DNA of 64,000 nucleotides, taken from Rhodeus uyekii. Taxonomy: Eukaryota > Chordata > Actinopteri > Cypriniformes > Acheilognathidae. The position numbers were made by a program, and so were the translations under genes. Numbering within the stretch: position 1 is the stretch's first letter; every line of letters starts with the position of its first letter. The DNA lies in the NCBI GenBank assembly GCA_037043235.1, contig JAWRVZ010000076.1, positions 1,550,001-1,614,000 on the forward strand, in the 5' to 3' direction. Positions 57,495 to 64,000 of the stretch are shown here, in pieces. The notes under the pieces were generated by a model. That model ran no database searches and was not told where the DNA came from. It worked only from the letters and a program-made list of their open reading frames with translations.

Positions 57495-59121
57495 TCATCT
57501 GAGTGCAGATATACTGATGTGTTTGATTTCATCCACTCTGTTCTTGTGAATCTGGAAGGCCGGTGTCACCCAGCGCCCACACGAACACTGTTCACCGTAC
57601 CAGTTAAATGAGCCCAGCTTTGAGCTGCACTTGGGACACAAAAGCTACAAAAGAGATTTAACAAAAGCTTTTACTTTAAAACATTTGAAAAACACCTACA
57701 AAGATACAAAATGGCACATTTACTGCACAGCCATCTCTAGCCTACCCAACATAAAATATCATGCAATTATCAATCATAAAACTAACCTTTTGACTTTCAT
57801 AACAATTAAAACAAATACTTAAACATAAATGGACATTTAGGAATATTTTGATAATTCTATGTAATTGTTTGTCCAGATGTGTGAAGCAATCAGGTATTAC
57901 CTGCCCATCCATGACACCTAGTAAGGCCTGCTCCATCCATTGCACCGGCTCTATAAAGTAGGATGTGCACAGTCTCTGATCTTCAGCTGTAGGGCTCACT
58001 ATCCTCGTCTTCTTATGAGAGAACGCAGAAGCTCCCCCTCCCACACAGTGACTGAGAATGCTGGAGTGACGGAAAAGTGTGCGCCTGTTGGGAAAGGTAA
58101 GACTTCATTCGGTGATCGTGATTTCAACAAGTACAAAATTTTCCTGGAACAACATTCCAATCAATCAATTCGATTTGGGTTAGATTTAGGGGTAGAGACA
58201 TGTTTGGACAGGAATGTTGCAAAAATACAAAATATGTTGCTCCAAGGACATGTCTTGCATGCCTAGCTGTATGTAAAGAATACAATAGATTAAAAAAAAT
58301 TGATTTTACCTGCACTTTCTACATCTGTAAACAGCTTCTGAATTCTGGGTTTGCGCAGGGTCAACAGCAAATACATCTTTTGGCACATTCTGGAGCTCTG
58401 AATTGATCAAAATAATATAGGCTCTGGTAAATGACTTACATTAGTGCATTTAATAAACAAACTGACCATTTAACTATGGGTGTATGAAGATGAAATTAGA
58501 TTAGATTCAACTTTATTGTCACTACACAAGTACAGGTACAAGGCAACGAAATGCAGTTTTAGGTCTAACCAGAAGTGCAATAGCAGCAAGTGCAGGATAT
58601 ATACAATGGTTGCATAAGTGCAGGATATGGAGATGTACAGGATTTACAGGAGATGATCACATATTTAACTAAAGCAAGTTTAAGCACCGGTACATACATA
58701 CCTGGATATTTTTCTGTAATGTTCTTCAATCTAAACTGTTTGTATAAGGGATTTGTGGTGTCTACTTTACAGTCCATTAATTCATAAAGTGCCAGCTGGT
58801 CCAGAAACTCTTCATTTACTCTGAGAAAATAAGAGGAAGGGTTAGGATGATATCAAATGATAATGCTCTTCACTGACAGGTCATCACAGGATAAATAATG
58901 AAAAACACTCACTTAACATCTGGCTTTAATTTTTGGAGTTTAGAATATGCATCCTGCAAATTCAGGTGTTGTGTTTTCATCAGGTAAGCAGTCACCACTG
59001 CAGCACTTCTACTTTGCCCAACATGGCTCCAGAAATAAATAAAATAATAAAAAATAGCATTAGAAAAAAAGGTAAATTCCAGTCTCTTTAAATAAATAGC
59101 CAAATGACAACAGAAAAAACA

Positions 59122-59215
<94 letters not shown>

Positions 59216-59644
59216 TGTACAGTACATATAATACTGTACAACATTTTACTTTACTCACAACAACAACTTATTTAATTTGTGAATATATGAATGTCATATG
59301 AACGTATGAATATATGAAATCGGCTATTACATACTGTAATGACTCTTAATCAATAAAATTTCTATAAATGATAACACCTACCAATGCACAAGAACTGCTG
59401 GTGATTTAGACTCAGATTGTGTGCTGAGAGCATCACATATAAAGCTGACACAGTCATCGAGTCTGCTCAGGAGATCTGTGGACGCATCATCCAGAGCTCG
59501 GACGAATTTCGTGTAGAATCCGGTAACAGCAGGTTCCTCTGAGTCAACGGTGAGTATGTGTGTCACACCCGCGTCCGTCAGGGTCTGAGCATCTTTCACG
59601 TCGGACACAGAGCCGATGTAGAGTCCAGCCTCCACTCCTTTCAT
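57495..59644 (-). CDS. dusp12: Dual-specificity phosphatase 12, complete six-exon CDS (305 aa)
   Basis: Exons: 59382-59644, 58913-59026, 58702-58820, 58310-58397, 57901-58084 and 57495-57644. Phases agree and the sum is 918 nt including TGA. Exon 1 begins MKGVEAGLYIGSV and carries the likely general-acid Asp52 (RALDD). The PTP loop HCHVGQSRS (residues 87-95, Cys88 and Arg94) is split by intron 1. The C-terminal zinc-binding part has CRKCR, LCTSYFIEPVQWMEQALLG, LCPKC and CSCGRW. DUSP12 (YVH1) is a nuclear and cytosolic phosphatase needed for 60S ribosome maturation, where it promotes release of Mrt4; the zinc domain is the essential part in yeast. AATAAA lies at 57483-57488. It is shorter at the N-terminus than the human protein (340 aa). 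Confidence 0.95.
58490..58650 (+). repeat. Fish dispersed repeat in dusp12 intron 3
   Basis: AGATTAGATTCAACTTTATT, GGCAACGAAATGCAGTTTTA and GCAATAGCAGCAAGTGCAGG are widespread fish repeat words. The class is not determined. Confidence 0.55.
59125..59214. repeat. (AT)n/(CA)n microsatellite in dusp12 intron 1
   Basis: About 79 bp of AT repeats, then a short CA run, between exons 1 and 2. Confidence 0.97.
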
Positions 59645-59848
59645 GGTTTACTGGTTTACACAACACTGTTCATATCAATATGCACATGAAACGAAACTTC
59701 TAAGTTTCATATTCTAAGTCTTTTATAACTTTTTTTTATAAAAGCGTAAGAGATCATTTGTGGATTTTATTCATTCAAAGGAATTTAAAGGATGTGACTT
59801 AAATGTAAACATTGACGCTACTGAACTCACGTGCTGCTTGCTGTCAAG

Positions 59849-59875
59849 ATGGAGGTCCAGTCAAATAAAAAGTCC
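59849..59875 (+). other. Candidate first exon of a gene divergent from dusp12
   Basis: ATG in good context (AAGATGG) 205 bp from the dusp12 start, nine codons (MEVQSNKKS), then GTAAGG as a possible donor. Without splicing the frame continues only to about 38 codons. No downstream exon was recognised, so this is tentative. Confidence 0.2.
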
Positions 59876-61840
59876 GTAAGGAACAAAAATAACTTGTTAG
59901 TTCCGGACAGAACGCTGTTATATGATGACTTCACAATGCCTCTAGATGGCGATAATAAGAAATAAATACTTCATAGACATTGCAAAGATTGAAAAACGTG
60001 GTGATTTGTTTAGCTATGTCCTGTCGTTGCTGTCTATACGATTTATTTATCTAAAAATAAACTTTAAAAAAAAAGCATGATTCATGTTATTTTTTTTATT
60101 TTTGAGGATTTGGGTATTTAATATAAAAGTATATTTAAACATATGGGCCAATAGCAAATTAAATAAATAAGAGTCAGAAACACTCTTGCAAACTTTAAAT
60201 TTCCCTACAGTCTGCTCTGGTTTTAGACAGACCTTTTTAGTTTTCTTGTATGTGCTATCAGCATTATTGGCCAGAAGTTCCTCGAAAAGTCAGGCTTGGT
60301 TTTCTGTAGAACCGTCACTAAAGCCGTTTAAAATATAATTTATAGAGGCTGTGTCTTACAATATTGCCAACTCAGGAAACTGCACTGTATAAGATTTCAT
60401 GTGAGCTTTAAATCTCTTTTGCATTCTATCGACTTCCCATAGTGTGTTCAAGACCTGTAGTCCTGCCCTTTTGGAAGGCTTTTGGCTGTCCCGCATGTGC
60501 GTAATGAAAGCCAACACTATGACATTTAAACAGGAGTGAAGGAGTCCAGACCATTGCACATTATGTCATTAAACATAAAAAAACCTGTTTTAATAATTTA
60601 TGAAAATTGTGTCTCACAAACTGACTGAAATTTTACTTTGACTACAATGGGATTAGAGGAATTCTGTGAGCATAACGGTGGAGTATGTATTCTCATAAAT
60701 AAATGATGTGATGGCATATGATGTTATCTTGATGAACACAAAAACAAGACACTGTACCATTACGGAGCAGATGCCTGTGCTTTAATCTGACTGGTCCTTT
60801 CAGGACAAGTCCAACTTAGCCTGATATGGTCCCTCGGAATCCCTGTCCAACCTGTTGCACGTATGTCTTTCTTGGGATGGGAAAGCGTTTGCACATTAAA
60901 GCATGAATCCCAGATCAGTAGAAACACACAGATTGTTCTATTTTTATTTTGTCAGCAACTGTCATGGGATGATTAGGGTTATTGATTCTGATAAGAACAT
61001 TAGAAATTTGCAGAATCTTCAGTTTGTCCAGACCCACAAAGGCAGATTTAGGATTAAGAGCTTAAAGCAATGTAAAGACTGATGCATCCTATGAACATCT
61101 GTGTGAACCTTCTCCTGCACTCTTTGTGATTGCTTGAGGCATTTAGAGTTACAAAACTTAATTTGCTCTTGCAATAGGACATTGTTTGATAGGAAATGAA
61201 TAGTACAGATCATTGTCAAAAGTTCCTCTTTTTGCTCAGTATTTTCCATGAAAGTAATGTTATTTACACTCTTTCGTTCTTACATTACAACGGTTCTTCT
61301 AAAAGAAGAAAAAAGTTGTATACAAAAACGTATTGCATTTACATAAATATAATGTCATTTTAAATTAAAGGCTTACATACCCATATTCATGATAAATGGT
61401 TTGTGCCATGTAGCCTATTCATTTCTTATTCAAATGGCAAGGAAAGAGACCAGTTTTAAGTTTTTTTTCTTCTAGGTTTCACATGTTGTCCTCTGTTTGA
61501 ACGTTGTTTGTTTGTTTTCTCTCAGAGAAACCCAATTCTGTGAAGAACTGAATAGACTGTTGAAGTCTAGACTATTTCTCTTTTCAGCCAGAGATCTCTT
61601 ATTCTCTTTGTTGTATCTGGTCTTTCTTATAGTAGGCTTTCTTGTCAGTATGACTTTATATTATATAGTTGCCCCAAAAATTATATTAACACTCTTAAGC
61701 ACTCACTTAAAATGTGTGTAAATGCATTTACTGAATTAAAAAAAAACAGCTATCAAAGTAAATCTGCAAACAAATGGTGTAAGTGGTTAATATTTCAGAG
61801 TATTCTTCATTCCTTTAACAAGCTGGTGTGGACATTATAT
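59876..61840. other. Intergenic, nothing recognised
   Basis: AT-rich. Frames up to about 76 codons have no domain or splice context. Confidence 0.5.
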
Positions 61841-62870
61841 TCACTGCTCAAAAAAATGTAAAGACAAATCACACATTGGTTCTCAATATACTACATATTC
61901 TTTAACCTTTATTTATATTCATTCTATAATTTGTTGAGGACAAAATTATCTGACAACAGTCAATGGAAACCAAAATCCTTAACACACTGAGGGCTGGATT
62001 CAAAATCATTCAAAACATCAACGAAAAAAAACTGTTCAGGATGGATCTAACTTGCCTGAAGTTATTCACAGTAACTCATAATGTAAGTAAGAACACACTG
62101 GCTAACACATGAAGGTCTGTGTGACCCTCCAAGAATTTTCCACCCTAGATCATTACTGACCCACCACTAAACCGGTCATGCTGGATGATGATGCACACAG
62201 CATAACATTTCCCACGGCATCTCCAGACTTTTTCACGCATCTGTCGCATGTGCTCAGTGTAAATCTGCTCTCGTCCATGAAGAGAACGGAGAACCAATGG
62301 TAGGCTTTCCGATTCTGGTGTTCACTGGTAAATGGCAGTCAGGCTTCACGGTGCTGAGCTGTGAGCACAGGTCCCACTAGAGGACATCGGGCCCTCATGC
62401 CACCCTCATGAAGTCTGTTTTTGATAGTTTGGTCAGAAACATGCACACCAGTGCTGAAGGTCATTTTGTAGGGCTCTGGCAGTACTTCTGTTTCTTGAGT
62501 TGCTTCCCTTCCATGTCCCTGTCCAGCTGTCCTCATGTAATGATCTGACTCCCGGTATCTCCTCCATACTCTTGAAACTGTGCTGGAAGACACACCTCCT
62601 TGCGACGGTACGCATGGATGTGTCATATGGAGGAGCAGGACGGCCTGTGCACCTGATTGCTACAGACAGTGTCAAGGACCCTAACAAAACAGAGCTAAAG
62701 GCAAATCAGTCAGAAAGAATAAGGAGAGAACAATTATCTGTGGCCACCACCTACAAAATCATTCCTTTTTGGAGATTCATTTATTTGCACCAAAGCAGGT
62801 GAAACTGCTTTCTGGTTAGACAGATTGATATATCCCTGAAGTTTAAATGACTTGGCGTTATACTGTGAAG
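61841..62870 (-). mobile_element. Decayed Tc1-like transposon
   Basis: The left end TCACTGCTCAAAAAAATGTA matches a common fish Tc1 terminus. The right end near 62850 (ATGACTTGGCGTTATACTG) is degenerate. Minus-strand transposase pieces in shifting frames include TVSRVWRRYRESDHY, TARALQNDLQ, VHVSDQTIKNRLHEGGMRAR and VLFMDESRFTLSTCDR, which keeps one D and E of the catalytic DDE. Frameshifts make it a pseudogene. Confidence 0.85.
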
Positions 62871-62891
62871 ATTATTATTACAATTTGTTTT

Positions 62892-63011
62892 CAGTAGAGC
62901 ATTGGTGTTTACAACGCCGAAGTCATGGGTTCGATCCCAGGGAAAGCAAGAACTGATTCCTTGAAAGCAATGTAAGCTGCTTTAGATAAAAGCGTCTGCC
63001 AAATGCATAAA
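62892..63011 (+). repeat. tRNA-derived SINE
   Basis: Head with AGTAGAGCATTGGTGTTTAC and box B GGGTTCGATCCCA. Tail GCTGCTTTAGATAAAAGCG and CCAAATGCATAAAT. Same family as the copy at 14645. Confidence 0.8.
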
Positions 63012-64000
63012 TATCTAAATATATCATTTGAAACCTAACAAATCAGTTTACATGTTTAGCTTAAAATGTGTGCTATATTTCTTTAAAATAAATTGCTTTT
63101 TATTTATTTTTATGATGCAAAGACTGAAGTGTCCGAATATGTTTTGTGGTCACTGTATGTACAATACAATTTCCTCTCTATAGCCTAAATTACCTTTCCT
63201 CAAACGCACCTGGCCTTGGCGTTTGAATCCTCCCCGCAGTGCTCATGATTGTTATTCATTCAAATGACTCTAGCAGAGCTGAAGCAGAACGCATCAGAAC
63301 ATTAGTTCTTCTCAGCTGGCAACCCAAGACGTGTGTGTATTCTTAAGGCACAATTGATTTTGCCCTGTTGCTTCCTCTTTAAAGTTCACTCAGGGTAGCC
63401 CTACTTCAGCTGTTTCTATTTCAGTGCTTCAAGAAACTATCGCTTCTTTGCCAAGTGTGTTCCTGCATTTGCGTATGTTGATTAATTTAACCATTGTGTA
63501 ATTTTTTTCCATCGCTGTGTTCTTTCCTCTTTTCTATTTATATGCATATTTGAACACATTACAGGCACTGGAATAAATGTCTCATGATCATGCTGACAGA
63601 ACTTTCACTTTACATTTACTATTGACTGATTACAAAATGCTGTTGTCATTCTTTTCTTTTTCATAAAAATATATGATTCTGTTTCATTATTATTCTCATG
63701 TTTTCCATATTTTGGGAAAAATATAAATCTCTATTGGTTTTATATCTTATCTACATGTTTCAGTCAGTCAATCAATTTCAATTAAAGTTACATTTTAATA
63801 CAAACCAACAAATTAAAGCCCAAACAATCAAGACCATGGAGAAATTCATCAGAGGTTAGATTTGGATATGTACTCTTAACTCTTAACCTATATTTTTAAA
63901 TACCTATTCATTTGCCTTTTTTTACAATGGTTTCCCCAAATACGCTTAACTTGATGTATATTTTAGTTACTCCTCCTTTGTGGTTCTGCATCTTACAAGT
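63012..64000. other. Intergenic, nothing recognised
   Basis: AT-rich sequence to the end of the window without a recognisable exon or repeat boundary. Confidence 0.5.

Overview
This is vertebrate, almost certainly teleost and probably cyprinid, nuclear DNA. It carries three intron-containing vertebrate genes with canonical splice sites. The spaces between and inside them are filled with fish-type mobile DNA: DIRS, Ty3/Gypsy, Tc1, pogo/Tigger, L2 and tRNA-derived SINEs with the tail GTCGCTTTGGATAAAAG. There are no bacterial operons and no CRISPR array. The cyprinid placement rests on recognising the repeat mixture, so it is an inference.

Layout. (1) 1-7819, minus strand: nine coding exons of an ADAMTSL2-like secreted glycoprotein (signal peptide, one TSR1, cysteine-rich and spacer region, no protease domain); its 3' part lies beyond the left edge. 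(2) 7820-11967: a 4.1-kb head-to-head spacer. (3) 11968-18450, plus strand: a complete eight-exon olfml2b gene whose joined exons total 690 codons in one frame. Intron 3 holds a 41-bp-arm hairpin and intron 7 a TA-flanked MITE. (4) 19112-33039: a Ty3/Gypsy element on the minus strand, bounded by ATAG duplications, with a DIRS retrotransposon inside its 3' LTR and a pogo/Tigger-like deletion derivative inside its pol gene. (5) 33.6-40.1 kb: an L2 LINE 3' end, a compact 1.8-kb LTR element with identical LTRs and one Pro/Ser-rich ORF, a solo LTR with a perfect 5-bp duplication, and hAT/MITE ends. (6) 40-57 kb: mostly unannotatable. It holds a degenerate array of about 133-bp repeats next to a DIRS-type end, and a second Pro-rich LTR element (minus) that lacks its 5' LTR and sits inside a MITE. 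(7) 57495-59644, minus strand: complete six-exon dusp12 (305 codons). (8) 59.6-64 kb: a possible divergent exon, a decayed Tc1-like element and a SINE.

Gene content. The relative order and orientation olfml2b(+)...dusp12(-) matches the human DUSP12-ATF6-OLFML2B block read in reverse, but I found no ATF6 exons. The ADAMTSL2-like gene next to olfml2b recalls the OLFML2A/ADAMTSL2 linkage on human 9q. Both it and Olfml2b are secreted matrix proteins and are transcribed divergently.

The most interesting signal is the pair of small Pro-rich LTR elements. In each, the sequence just inside the 5' LTR position is complementary to a stretch of the LTR just downstream of a TATA-like box. This is the arrangement expected for Tf1/sushi-type self-primed reverse transcription. 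Neither encodes a polymerase, so they look like non-autonomous families mobilised in trans.
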